From the NCBI RefSeq assembly GCF_902806685.2, contig NC_048555.1:11160001-11224000 (forward strand): a DNA stretch of 64,000 nt, given 5' to 3'. Shown here in pieces: positions 12,101-20,214 of the stretch. The notes under the pieces were generated by a model. That model made no database searches. It worked only from the letters and a program-made list of their open reading frames with translations, and was not told the origin of the DNA. The first letter of the stretch is position 1. Each line of letters opens with the position of its first letter. A program made the position numbers and the translations under genes. The stretch comes from Maniola hyperantus. Taxonomy: Eukaryota; Arthropoda; Insecta; Lepidoptera; Nymphalidae.

Positions 12101-14108
12101 CTCAAACGATATGGTGTTATCTTGATCTCCCACCTCGACGACTTTGGCACTCCAAGAATACTTGTCTGGAATCGCGTCCCTTTTCAAAAACATGGATCCC
12201 TGAGTGTCTATTTGGGGCTTGTCACCTGAATAAACAAATAATTTATTAAATACTAGATGATGCCTGTGACTTCGTTCGTGTGGATTTAGGTTTCTAAAAA
12301 ATTCCGTGGGAACTCTTTGATTTTCCGTGATAAAACATCCCCGAGATGCAAGCTATCTCTGTTTCAAAGTTTATCAAAAGCGGTGAAACAGGTGGGCCGT
12401 GAAAAGGGAACAGATAGACAGACAGACACACTTTTTCATTTAATATTAGTATTAAGTAATTAAATATCACTTGCTTTAACGGTGAAGGAAAACATCGTGA
12501 AGACCTGCATGACTGAGAGTTCTCCATAATGTTCTCAAAGGTGGGTGAAGTCTACCATTCCGCACATGACCAGCGTGGTATACTATGGCCAAACCCTTCT
12601 CACTCTGAGAGGAGACTCGTGCTCTGTGGTGAGCCGGCGATGGGTTGATCATGATGATGATGATTAGTAATAAAAGGAAAATAAGAGAACAAAAATGGAG
12701 ATGGGCCGGTCACATGGTAAGAAGCAAAACACAAAAGTGGACTGATGATAATATAACAGATTGGTACCCAAGGGATGGTAAACGTAAAAGGGGACGGCAA
12801 CATCTCAGATGGGCAGATGACATTAAGTCTGTAGCACATGGGGCTACATGGCAGAGAAAAGCCAGAGATAGAACAATTTGGAAGGGAATGGAGGAGGCCT
12901 ATGTCGGAAGACACATTTTGTTGTGGGCTCTTCTCAGACCTGGGCACGTTTGGAACCCTCGTAGCTTTAGTTTTAAGTTTGCGTTATAATTATCACCACT
13001 ATATCTTACAAATCTAACACCATACCAGACCATCAATAAGCGTAAATTATTACCTATTTTGAATAAATCATTTGACTTTGACTTTGACATTGACTGAGGC
13101 GCTAAAACAGCTACCGAAGACGCAACTTGCTATATATACTTACTAGTTTAATAATGTAATTGTTTAAATTAACAAATTGTAAATTGTGAACCCTCAGAGT
13201 AATAAAGGCTTATTTATTTATTTATAGATTTAGTTGTCCGTACCTAGTGTAAAAACAAGTTGCACGGTATCCATGTTCTCATCGTAGGGTCTGTTGAACC
13301 GGACCACGCCGTTGAAGGGTTGACCACGCCTCACTATGGTCGTGGTCACGTCTGTAGGCGGGTCGATGTTTACCGCTTCAAATCTAGAAAAAAAATAGAA
13401 AAATGTTTTGAAAAAAAAAAAATAAAAAAAAAATATTCATGTAAACTTTTTACAAGTGTTTATGAATAGTCAGGTAGTTTTAATTTACCACTGGTTCGGA
13501 ACGCCGTTCCCACCGAGAAGAACCAGCAAGAAACTCGGCGGTTGCTCTTTTTAATTTTTCAATTTACAATGTTATTATACCGTACTATACAAGCCATTGC
13601 ATTGTGTTCAAATTCGTTTATTCTAGATTCTATATACAAGCGGTGATAGCCTAGTGGTTCAAAACCTCAGCCTCCTGTTCAGAGGGTCGCGGGTTCAATC
13701 TCGGGCACGCAGATCTAACTTTTCTGAATTATGTGCGTTTTACGGTGAAGGAAAACATCGTGAGAACAAAACGGCATGCGTGAGTTTTACATATTAATGT
13801 TGTCGAAGGTGTGTGAAGACTGCCAAATCACACTTGGTCAGCGTGGTAGACTATGGCTTATATTTATTGACCATTGAATGGTCCTATATGGTACTATTTT
13901 CCTGTAACCCTGTATAATCAATTTTAAAGGAAAACCATCATGGCTAAGTTGTGACTACGGACCCCTACACTGCGCGTGGCCCGCCACGCACTTTGCCGGT
14001 TTTTTTTGGTTGTTGGAAACGTAAAAGTTCTACTTACTTTTTGGTATTATGTGGTTGTGCATTCTCTACTGGGTAGAAGTGTATGATGTCTACTACGAGA
14101 GGTTCCAT
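30..14108 (-). CDS. Tg: Transglutaminase (annulin / hemocyte type), 3' end outside window
   Basis: Protein-glutamine gamma-glutamyltransferase: a Ca-dependent enzyme that crosslinks glutamine to lysine side chains, used by arthropods in hemolymph clotting and cuticle or epithelial crosslinking. Ten coding exons in transcript order: 14108-14038, 13383-13244, 12225-12101, 8563-8431, 5347-5164, 4543-4326, 2263-2057, 1499-1280, 835-677 and 150-30. All have AG acceptors and GT donors, and the phases join without a stop to give 526 codons. The N-terminal beta-sandwich covers about residues 1-145, the catalytic core about 146-430, and the first C-terminal barrel starts near 490 (FKLREID). The triad is Cys281 (GQCWVF), His345 (NYHVWND) and Asp368 (WQAVDATPQE). 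The His-Asp spacing of 23 equals that of vertebrate TG2. Family members are about 700-770 residues, so the last third lies left of position 25. Start: ATG at 14108, opening MEPLVVDII, the first ATG after a non-coding leader. Confidence 0.93.
1280..1499 (-). CDS. Tg: Transglutaminase exon carrying the catalytic aspartate
   Basis: The exon starts YGGWQAVDATPQE, with the triad Asp368, then GMFQCGPAPLEAIKQG, typical of the core domain. The acceptor is TTTAACAG at 1500 and the GTGAGT donor at 1279. Confidence 0.94.
2057..2263 (-). CDS. Tg: Transglutaminase exon carrying the catalytic histidine
   Basis: The exon reads CRALGIPSRVVSN through SAHDANSSLTVD to WNYHVWNDVWMARPDLPP. His345 is the triad histidine. 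The GTAAGA donor is at 2056, and the split codon makes Gly with the next exon (PPGYGGWQAVD). Confidence 0.95.
3307..3890 (-). mobile_element. LINE fragment: C-terminal end of a non-LTR retrotransposon ORF2
   Basis: One open minus-strand frame reads CPCGKEVDKFGIHGLSC (zinc-finger-like), GRLFRHGSLNDTIKRAL, SRDDGKRPDGLTLVPWERG, WDATCVDTLA, GDRRAGSFFAQRISLAVQRGNAA. This is the conserved tail of a LINE polyprotein. It is 5'-truncated and lies in a transglutaminase intron. Shorter copies of the same tail lie at 9150-9372, 29340-29560 and 39085-39180. Confidence 0.75.
4010..4312 (+). mobile_element. LINE 3' tail fragment
   Basis: The fragment ends GGCAACGCATTGG...GGTACCTCTGG..., TAATCACTTAACATCAGGTGACC, GCTCGTTTGCT, then an A-rich tail, a common lepidopteran LINE 3' UTR type. 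A reverse-oriented copy at 44178-44462 lies just upstream of IR-A exon 7a. Confidence 0.6.
4326..4543 (-). CDS. Tg: Transglutaminase exon carrying the catalytic cysteine
   Basis: The acceptor is CTTCCACAG at 4544 and the donor GTGAGAG at 4325. The exon reads RGDPVKVSRVIS..., a strongly conserved transglutaminase segment, then VNSNDDAG, GRWDGQY and GQCWVFAGVVTT with the nucleophilic Cys. The split codon G|TG joins to the next exon as VCRALGIPSR, exactly as in the family. Confidence 0.95.
6560..6860 (+). mobile_element. LINE reverse transcriptase fragment
   Basis: The frame from 6627 reads LSENQFGLRKGKSTEDAIN, VVGVIIDLTKAFNTV, the fingers/palm start of non-LTR reverse transcriptase (the ...FR.GKST.DAI and DL.KAFD motifs). 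Homology stops near 6860, and the upstream sequence is broken by stops. It is a dead fragment in a transglutaminase intron. Confidence 0.7.
8105..8215 (-). repeat. LINE/SINE shared 3' tail, reverse orientation
   Basis: This is the reverse complement of the tail GTTTCTTACTGGTTCTTCTCGGTAGG...CCGAACCAGTGGTAAATTA...AAGCACTT followed by a TATTCTATTC microsatellite. The same tail ends the LINE at 56248-57420 and recurs at 13470-13545 (reverse) and 21394-21545. Confidence 0.65.
8250..8404. mobile_element. Foldback MITE (GAGATCTATA... family)
   Basis: A nearly perfect palindrome: arms GTGAGATCTATAG, CACTCTGACTTTACTTAGACTTAAGA and GAGTTAAAACGAGAC meet their reverse complements over about 150 bp. Related copies lie at 27510-27672 and 32025-32165. 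Confidence 0.7.
8895..9120 (-). mobile_element. tRNA-derived SINE (family 1), reverse, 5' head missing
   Basis: In reverse it carries the family-1 body: a GGTGAAGGAAAA-CATCGTGAGG-like segment, CATGCCTGAGAGTTCTCC, ATAATGTTCTCAAAGG, and a tail of ATCATGATGATGATG. Other copies: 7200-7324, 11345-11530 (reverse), 12470-12660, 13640-13860, 27055-27170, 30165-30500 (reverse), 40066-40480, 41808-42025 (reverse), 47370-47690 (reverse) and 52080-52370 (reverse). Confidence 0.65.
9150..9372 (+). mobile_element. LINE ORF2 tail fragment (same family as 3307-3890)
   Basis: Frame-shifted remains of FVPFALETLGPWSLNAK, then GDRRTGSFFAHRISLAVQRGNTASILG. It needs a frame change within about 250 bp, so it is dead. 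Confidence 0.65.
9373..10554. other. Transglutaminase intron with small repeats
   Basis: 9750-9942 resembles the interspersed family with the body CAAACCCC...GGGGTGAA and a GTCAGTCA tail. 10247-10340 is a strong hairpin: GAGTTATCTGTTTCGCTCGCAC pairs with GTGCGAGCGAAACAGACAGATAACTC. Nothing recognised elsewhere. Confidence 0.5.
10555..10770 (+). mobile_element. RTE-like LINE 3' fragment
   Basis: Translates with gaps to KRRGRPKKRWMDCVKEDMREK, then DRSEWKKTCCADPTYRGIR. This is the terminal segment of RTE-type LINE proteins, including the GRP..RW motif. No upstream coding sequence remains. Confidence 0.6.
10820..11130 (+). mobile_element. LINE 3' fragment (GRRPTRW-type tail)
   Basis: Degenerate remains of the RRTRVTDIAQRV...KLNWQCAGHIVR...GRPPLGGQ tail followed by CCAGCAGTGGACATCTATCGGTTGATAATGAT. 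Related copies lie at 46320-46480, 48390-48600 (reverse), 52795-53070, 60205-60300 (reverse) and 61605-61870 (reverse). Confidence 0.6.
12244..12430 (-). mobile_element. Lep1/Helitron-like element, type A
   Basis: Begins CTAGATGATGCCTGTGACTTCGTTCGTGTGGA, the reverse complement of the usual end (GTCGCGGGCATCAGCTAG), and then has AATTCCGTGGGAACTCTTTGATTTTCC. Short CTAG-ended elements without inverted repeats resemble Lep1-type non-autonomous Helitrons; that assignment is inference. Confidence 0.55.
12660..13095 (+). mobile_element. RTE-like LINE 3' end
   Basis: An open frame reads EQKWRWAGHMVRSKTQKWTD, WYPRDGKRKRGRQHLRWADDI, RKARDRTIWKGMEEAYV. This is the end of an RTE-type LINE protein. A short 3' UTR follows, ending in a TTTGACTTTGAC repeat tail. 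It is 5'-truncated. Confidence 0.7.
13640..13860 (+). mobile_element. tRNA-derived SINE (family 1) with pol III head
   Basis: The head has an A-box-like GATAGCCTAGTGGTTC and a B-box-like GGGTTCAATCTC. Then comes the family body GGTGAAGGAAAACATCGTGA, GTGTGTGAAG and TCAGCGTGGTAGACTATGG. It is not a functional tRNA gene: no anticodon arm or acceptor pairing is evident. Confidence 0.6.
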
Positions 14109-14132
14109 TGTGGCTTTTCTTGAGAACTAAGT
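14038..14132 (-). CDS. Tg: Transglutaminase exon with start codon and short 5' UTR
   Basis: On the minus strand an acceptor (TTGTTCCAG) ends at 14133. It is followed by 24 bases of leader, ATG at 14108-14106 and 23 codons (MEPLVVDI... to HNTKK) up to a GTAAGT donor at 14037. The acceptor upstream of the ATG shows that at least one non-coding exon lies further right. The duplicated promoter/first-exon block at 17480-18150 is the best candidate. Confidence 0.85.
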
Positions 14133-14289
14133 CTGGAACAAGAAACAATTGATTAAAATATAAAAAACACTTTTTTTTCGATACATGGGATAAGGAAAAA
14201 TCTGTGTTTTTCCATCAATAATAATATTAATTAACCTTTTTAACCGGAACTGAACCCGGGATCCCTACTCTCGGAAGGAATCGGTTTTG

Positions 14290-14630
14290 ACGACCTCCCT
14301 GGCGCAGTGGTGAGCGCTGTGGTCTTATTAGTGGGAGGTCTCGGGTTCGATTCCTGGCAGGGGTTTGGAATTTTATAATTTCTAAATTTCTGGTCTGGTC
14401 TGGTGGGAGGCTTCGGCCGTGGCTAGTTACCACCCTACCGGCAAAGCCGTGCCGCCAAGCGATTTAGCGTTCCGGTACGATGCCGTGTAGAAACCAAAGG
14501 GGTATGGGTTTCATAAAAACTGCCATACCTTTTCCAGGTTAGGCCGCTAACATCTTAGACTGCATCATCACTTACCATCAGGTGAGGTTGCAGTCAAGGG
14601 CTAACTTGTATCTGAATAAAAAAAAAAACG
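14290..14630 (+). mobile_element. tRNA-derived SINE (family 2), near full length
   Basis: Head CCTGGCGCAGTGGTGAGCGC (A box) and GGGTTCGATTCC (B box), then TCTGGTCTGGTGGGAGGCTTCGGCC, CCATACC and GGTGAGGTTGCAGTCAAGGGC, with a poly-A tail at about 14620. Reverse copies lie at 21300-21795 (split by an insertion) and 61060-61385. Confidence 0.7.
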
Positions 14631-14692
14631 GATAGGCAGCGTAAAGGTAACAGACATACAGTTACAGATACGCGTTCATAATATTATTATGG

Positions 14693-14895
14693 ACTAGCTG
14701 ATGCCCGCGACTTCGTCCGCGTTGAATTAGGTTTTCATAAATCCCGTGGGAACTCTTTGATTTTGAGGAATAAAATGTAGCCTATGTCACTCTCCAGGTC
14801 TTTATCTATACACATGCAAAAAATCACGTCAATCCGTTGCACCGTTGCGACGTGATTGACACACACGAACACACTTTTGCATTTATAATAAGGGT
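14693..14895 (-). mobile_element. Lep1/Helitron-like element, type A, reverse
   Basis: Runs CTAGCTGATGCCCGCGACTTCG ... CCGTGGGAACTCTTTGATTTTG ... AATCACGTCAATCCGTTGC ... CTTTTGCATTTATAATAAGGGTACTGATT. The right edge (GGGTACTGATT) is the inverse of the left edge of the next copy (AATCAGTACCC at 15128), so the two copies face each other across 230 bp. Confidence 0.6.
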
Positions 14896-15126
14896 ACTGA
14901 TTAAATGATTAAGTATGTACCTACGAGATTAAGGCCATTAAGACGATATTAATCACCAATAACCCGTATGTACACTTTCGATTTTCGAGCAAACTATGTC
15001 TTATCCATATTTTTGAAACCAGCAGGACAGGTTTTGTATGTCTACTTATGTATCTGTTTTTTGTTACGTCGGAAATTGGTCAGTCAATCACAATAAATTG
15101 CAGGATATTACGTTAATTTTTCATTT

Positions 15127-15551
15127 GCAATCAGTACCCTTATTTTAAATGCGAAAGTGTGTTTGTTTGTTGGTTTGTCCGTCAATCACGTCGCAACGAA
15201 GCAACGGATTGACGTGATTTTTTGCATGGGTTTAGTCAAAGACGTGGAGGGTGACACAGGCTCCTTTTTCCCGGAAAATCAAGGAGTTCCCACGGGATTT
15301 TTAAACACCTACATCCACGCGTACAAAGTCGCGGGCATCAGCTAGTATTATTATAAATGCGAAAGTATGTTTGTTTGTTGGTTTGTCCTTCAATCACGTC
15401 GCAACGAAGCAACGGATTGACGTGATTTTTTGCATGGGTACAGTCAAAGACGTGGAGAGTGACATAGGCTACTTTTATCCCGGAAAATCAACGAGTTCCC
15501 ACGGGATTTTTAAAAACCCAAATCCACGCAAACGAAGTCGTGGGCATCAGT
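15127..15551 (+). mobile_element. Head-to-tail dimer of Lep1/Helitron-like type A elements
   Basis: Two direct units: 15127-15345 and 15347-15551. Each runs from TTATAAATGCGAAAGT-like text through GGTTTGTCC, TCAATCACGTCGCAACG and AGTTCCCACGGGATTTTTAAA to GTCG(C/T)GGGCATCAG. The first ends CAGCTAG and the second starts at once, as expected for rolling-circle concatemers or nested insertion. Confidence 0.6.
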
Positions 15552-15571
15552 AACAGCTTTAACTACTGAGG

Positions 15572-16018
15572 GCCGGTTGTTTCAAACCATTGGTCTTCGT
15601 AAGATACGTTCGTTAAAATTTAACAGACGTAGACGAACTTTAACATCAGCTGTTAATTTAAGTGCGTTGCTTCATTGTACAAAAAAACTGTTCGTCATTG
15701 TTATTTTGGTTGCGAAACTAACCCTAAAAGTTAACTTACTTCTCCGTATCCTTTTTTTATTTCATTTTAAGATTTTTGACATTTTAAATTGATTCCATTA
15801 TAATTCGTAAATAAAATATTCCGTTTGTAAGAAGTATGAAGTTACGAACTGATTTGACGATCACCAATGGCGCCAGCACTGGTTAACGTAAACGTAACTT
15901 TTAAACGAACGTTAGCGCTAATAGATGCTGAATCAACGCTTTTTCTTTACTTACGTTCGTTAGCGCCATATTTAAAGGTTACGTGTCCGTCAAAGTTTGT
16001 TGAAACAACCGGCCCTAA
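15572..16018. mobile_element. MITE with terminal inverted repeats GGGCCGGTTGTTTCAA
   Basis: The left end GGGCCGGTTGTTTCAAAC and right end TTGTTGAAACAACCGGCCC are inverted. Subterminal ACGTTCGTTA-type motifs are also inverted (TTCGTTAAAATTTAAC / AACGAACGTTAGCGC). The element is about 445 bp and non-coding. Flanks TGA and TAA hint at a 3-bp target site as in Harbinger elements, but this is weak. Confidence 0.6.
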
Positions 16019-16035
16019 GTCTATATATACGCGGC

Positions 16036-16178
16036 AGGTCGAGATGGCAATCGGGGAGGGAACGCCCCGCACATCCGCACAACACCCGCGGTAACGCGGC
16101 GAGCCCGGTGCAGTGCAAGACTGCGGGGCGCCCCCACGCCTCATACCCCGATTGTCATCTCGACTTGTCGCGGGATAA
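16036..16178. mobile_element. GC-rich foldback element (GTCGAGATGGCAATCGGGG family)
   Basis: The inverted ends GGTCGAGATGGCAATCGGGG and CCCCGATTGTCATCTCGACTT enclose a GC-rich core. A second copy lies at 17000-17136 and a half copy at 24145-24240. The GC content stands out from the AT-rich surroundings. Confidence 0.65.
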
Positions 16179-16199
16179 TGTAGCTATCTAAAAGATTCT

Positions 16200-16400
16200 G
16201 TATGCAACTTACAAACTTTACTCTATATAATAGGTACTAGTGACAGGTAGCTTGTTACTATTTTCGTAGGGATCTCTAATTTTTATTTGAAACTAAAATA
16301 TAGCTTTTGTCACTCGAGAATAATACAGCTTTCTAGAGGTGAAAGAATTTTCAAAATCGGTTCAGTAGTTCCAGAGATTGCTACTTATAATACATACTAA
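16200..16400. repeat. Interspersed repeat (TCGGTTCAGTAGTTCCAGAGATT family)
   Basis: Contains TAGGGATCTCTAATTTTTATT and AAAATCGGTTCAGTAGTTCCAGAGATTNC. Copies lie at 28022-28220, where the end CGACCCGCCCCGGCTTCGCACGGGTAG is preserved, and at 40500-40700. Confidence 0.55.
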
Positions 16401-16424
16401 ACAAAATTGCCATTAGTGTACAGT

Positions 16425-16600
16425 ACGCGGCTGAAAGTAATGTACATCGACCTTTAGAAGGAGATAGCAGATTTGTAGAGGCATTGTCTCGGTCGTTGAG
16501 ACCGACAAAACGTCACATAGGTGAGTGACAGAGACAACGCTCTTCAAAGCCGAAATGCCATTCTAAAGGCAGATGTACATTACTTTCGGCCGCGATTATA
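16425..16600. mobile_element. Foldback MITE (GTACGCGGC-GAAAGTAATGTACATCG family)
   Basis: A palindromic element whose arms run GTACGCGGCTGAAAGTAATG, TACATCGACCTTTAGAAGGAGATAGC, TTGTAGAG and TTGTCTC and meet their complements over about 170 bp. Copies: 23330-23425 (half), 36980-37130, 38845-38980, 41083-41250 and 51622-51810, three of them in IR-A introns. Confidence 0.75.
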
Positions 16601-17495
16601 TTAGTGTAGAAGTATGGATTAAACGAATAAAAAAGATTTTCATTTTCATTTTTCATTTTCATTTTCATTAGTATAGATGACATAGGTCAAGTAACATAAT
16701 GATAAATCATAGACAGAAAAAACTAGTTACCTACATTGTTTTAATAACATTTTATGTACCAGTTAGGTACCTACCTACTTCCTAGTAAATAAAATCCGAT
16801 GCCAAAGAAAATAATAGGAAATCGCGTCATAGCACTGAAAATACAGGCATAGTACTGAAATACCCCCTAGATTTGTGTTTTCAGGCTAAATACCTACATT
16901 ATGATTAATTTATTGGCTACTAAAATGTGTACTGTAACAACTTTGCATTGTATTTTGAATTTTGTTAGGTCGTTACTATGGAAGTCCTATAGTAGGGACA
17001 GGTTGAAATGGCAATCGGGGAGGGAACGCCCCGCACACCCGTACAGCCCCTGCGCTAACCCGGTGCGGGCGAACGCGAGTGACGTGCGGGTGTACGGGCG
17101 TCCCCCCGAATCATACCTCGATTGCCATCTCGACCATTTTACCAATAAAATAATTTTGCTAAATTATTTAAAGCTCAAAGGCACATATATATTTTTATGA
17201 GGGGTTCATATTAGGTATAATTTTAGATTTTTATGCTTTGAAAAACTGCCACTAATTAAAATATATGATTTTAAAAATCCATATTAAAAATTAAAATACA
17301 TAGGTAGTTACTTCTGTACATAGTATAAAACAAAGTCGCTTTCCGCTGTCTGTATGTACGCTTAGATCTTCTTAACTACGCAACGGATTTAACGGTTTTC
17401 ACCAATAGATAGAGCAAAAGCTAGTTTATTAATAAACTTTAGAGATCTGAAAAAATAGTATAGTTCTATTAAGTAGTTATTTTTAAAAAACTAAC

Positions 17496-17642
17496 CTTAT
17501 TTTATTAAAATATTCACAACACTAAAAACTTTCACAGATTGTTACTGGCAGTAAAAAAGCAACGCACGTAAATAAACGAGCGGAATTTTAAAAAATGAAA
17601 TTCAAATGTGGAACGCCGCGGTTCACGCTCAGGCTCAACTGA
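17496..17642 (-). promoter_or_regulatory. Putative transglutaminase core promoter and non-coding first exon, copy 1
   Basis: On the minus strand there is a TATA-like GATATACC (17671-17664), then the arthropod initiator TCAGT (17642-17638) with its A 29 bases downstream. About 145 bases without any ATG follow, ending in a splice donor AATAAG|GTTAG (17495). The gene at 14132 needs an upstream non-coding exon on this strand, and this fits. The spacing and motifs are seen directly; the link to the gene is inference. Confidence 0.55.
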
Positions 17643-17850
17643 AGTTTGCGTGGTGGAGTTCGGGGTATATCTTTGGGTGCGTGTGCGACGATCATCTATT
17701 TAGGGTGACCATGATATTTAAATTTGACGGAATTTATCAACAGTAGTTGATTATTTACGTTTTACTACGAAATAATAATTCGTGTTTTATAAAAACTTAA
17801 GAAATCTGAAAAAATATAGTCGACTTCTATTATTTATTAAAAAAACTAAC

Positions 17851-18001
17851 CTTATTTTAATAAAATAATCACAACACTAAAAACTTTCACGGATTGTTAC
17901 TGGCAGTTAGAAAGCAACGCACGAAAATAAACGAGCGGAATCAAAAAAATAAATTGAAATTCAAATGTAGAACGCCGCGGTTCGTGCTCGAGCTCAACTG
18001 A
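17851..18001 (-). promoter_or_regulatory. Putative transglutaminase core promoter and non-coding first exon, copy 2
   Basis: This is a tandem copy of the block at 17496-17642. It has the same TATA-like motif (18025-18028), TCAGT initiator (18001-17997), ATG-free leader and AATAAG|GTTAG donor (17850). Both motifs and the donor are intact, so either copy could start transcription. Confidence 0.5.
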
Positions 18002-18938
18002 AGTTTGCGAGGCGGAGTTCGGGGTATATCTTTGGGTGCGTGTGCCACGATCATCTTTATAGGGTGACCATGATATTGTACTTTGACGGAATTTGTCAAA
18101 AGTATTTTTTATTAGTTATTTACGTTTTATTACGAAAGAATTTGTGTTTTATGTAAATTACCAACGTGTTTTTTTTTAATTGTGAAGACCAAAAAATGTA
18201 TCCAATTCCAAGCACGATACCTACTGTGCATCAGATTACAATATTTTATATCAACATATTATAGACATCATCTAGTTCGTTAATAAAGTTTGCTAATCTG
18301 CAAAATTTGTGGTCGCACTACCATGACGCGTGGCGCCAAATCCCAAGAATACCTACATAGTTTTATGAATACGTTTGAGTCGTAAATATATTATTCTCGA
18401 GTTTATTTGAATAAAAAAGTCCTATTTCTATTATTATCTCCTAATCTGCCATATCCATGGTCACAGAACAGTGATGCGTGGCGCCAAATCACAGGAATAC
18501 ATAGTATTATTAATAAATACTCGTAAATATATCCTCCACGGCCGTCGTGTCGCGTCGCGACGCTATCTTCAGTGTTTCCCAAAGGCCGTGAACTAAGTGA
18601 CACGTCACTTTGCCATTATTAAGCGTAACTTCTCATTATCAATTGTAGCAACGTTTCATTGGGGAATAGTAATGATATAATCATTTACAAGAATTATAAG
18701 ATAATACACTGAGTAGATGCCTAAGTGTATGATTGATATAGGTACAATTGTTTTGTACAATTAAAATAATTTCGTGGCGCCACCCGAATTAATTACACGT
18801 ACATCTTTAAAAAAATTATTGGGTATTTTGTCAAATTGACACTTACCTGCCTATCTCTTTTTTCTAGTATTTTAGCTGATCAAAATAATATTGTGTTTTT
18901 AGGAGTTTACAAAAACAATAGAACTAGATTAGGTAGAT

Positions 18939-19106
18939 TAACGGCGATTACGCACTGCACTTCCGTCATCCAATAGTTCTATCCGTCATCCGTGAGAATA
19001 CTTACCAGCGATTATCTACGACATATTATATCATAAGCTCCCATACAAAACAAAAAGGAACGTATTTTCACGGACTCGGATCGGATGAGTGCGTAACCGC
19101 CGTTAG
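18939..19106. mobile_element. Small TIR element (TTAACGGCGATTACGCACT)
   Basis: Ends AACGGCGATTACGCACTGCAC and GATGAGTGCGTAACCGCCGTT are imperfect inverted repeats enclosing about 165 bp without coding capacity. Confidence 0.5.
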
Positions 19107-19499
19107 ACATGACTAATGCTTATTCATCAATTCATCAACAGTTGTGAATGACAAAACAATCATCACTCGGAGTTTCCCTGTCAATGTACGGATCTTCATT
19201 GCATTTCCTACGTACTGAGGTAGTACGTGACCTAAGCAGTTAGCTACGTAACAACTATGACGTAATAGGTATGTACCTATCTATTAGGACTACTTAGGTT
19301 ATACGTATCAAGTAGGTACCTAGTTACGAATTATTAGAATGCAATAGGGATTTCGTCATCCAGACGAAATAGAATAAGACGAGTAAATCTAAATTCTGAT
19401 AGTTCTGTCTCCTTTTTAACTCCTGAAGCAAAAAGAGATGTGTTTTAAGTAGCCCCCGTATCTGTTACTTAGCTGTTATTATCTTTACTTAGTGCCGTC

Positions 19500-19660
19500 T
19501 TCTTTTTAGAGTTCCGTACCTCAAAAGAAAAAAGGAACCCTTATAGGATCACTTCGTTGTCTGTCTGTCTGTCCGTCTGTCAGTCTGTCCGTGTGTCTGT
19601 CAAGAAAAGCTATAGGGCACTTCCCGTTGACCTAGAATCATGAAATTTGGTAAGTAAGGT
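19500..19660 (+). repeat. Partial copy of the GGGTTCCGTACC...GGAACCC repeat family
   Basis: AGAGTTCCGTACCTCAAAAGAA, GGAACCCTTATAGGATCACTT, a TGTC/TGTCTGTC microsatellite and TTGACCTAGAATCATGAAATTTGG. It is the left half of the element seen complete at 23508-23946. Confidence 0.65.
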
Positions 19661-19870
19661 CTTATTAAGTATGTCCCGGTCACAGCTGAAAATCAGCGTC
19701 CTGCATCTTATGTGTGTTAACGCATATGATGCAAGACATTATGCTGAGCTGTACACCCATTTGGGGTGGTGTAACAGATGAAAATGTTACAGTTGTACTT
19801 TGTTTTTATCTGTGACACCAACCACAAATAAATGCATTTTCTTTCTTTCTTTCTTTCTTTATAGCACAAG

Positions 19871-20182
19871 CAGAGGCGTCTTTACCTATGGTGCAGGGTG
19901 TGCAGCGCACACGGGCGCCGGGTCTACGGGGGCGCCGCGCCGAGCGCCCTCTAATGCGACACCTCCAAAGATGCGTCGATGCCGGCGCTCTCAAAGACCC
20001 TGCGCTCGTGTTATGGCCGACGCGACGCCGTCATCATTTAAAATTGCACCTTTTGCATCTGAATTTCCGTTTGAAAATATAACTGTTAGTACCTATTCGA
20101 TTTTGACCCTGCTCCTACTATACTAGAGGGCGCCAGGGTACTGGTTGCACACGGGCGCCACAAGGGCTAGAGACGCCTCTGA
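19871..20182. mobile_element. hAT-type MITE with 8-bp target-site duplication
   Basis: The ends CAGAGGCGTCT and AGACGCCTCTG are terminal inverted repeats. Subterminal GCACACGGGCGCC is repeated directly near both ends. Flanks are AGCACAAG on both sides, a perfect 8-bp duplication, which with CAG-type ends points to the hAT superfamily. About 310 bp, GC-rich and non-coding. A second copy lies at 48623-48920. Confidence 0.75.
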
Positions 20183-20214
20183 GCACAAGTAAAGGAATAA
20201 TTCTGAAAACCGTG

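Larger units (their letters stand above)
17480..18150. repeat. Tandem duplication of about 330 bp (period about 355-359 bp)
   Basis: Two direct copies, about 17480-17800 and 17830-18150, are very similar across promoter, leader and upstream flank. Shared upstream text includes TAGGGTGACCATGATATT, TTTGACGGAATTT and TTTACGTTTTA. Differences are mostly single bases and small indels. Confidence 0.85.

Noticed and set aside
12600..12947. 115-codon minus-strand frame rich in Ser/Pro/His
   Set aside because: Antisense to a SINE tail (ATGATGATG) and the RTE-type LINE end, whose plus-strand reading is clearly coding.
13640..13720. Possible tRNA gene (A and B boxes)
   Set aside because: The boxes head a SINE body present in many copies; acceptor and anticodon stems cannot be formed convincingly. 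Same for 14290-14360, 46865-46935 and 40066-40130.
19800..20126. 108-codon frame and overlapping Arg-rich frames on both strands
   Set aside because: They coincide with the GC-rich hAT-type MITE; the second MITE copy at 48623-48920 gives similar but frame-broken readings.
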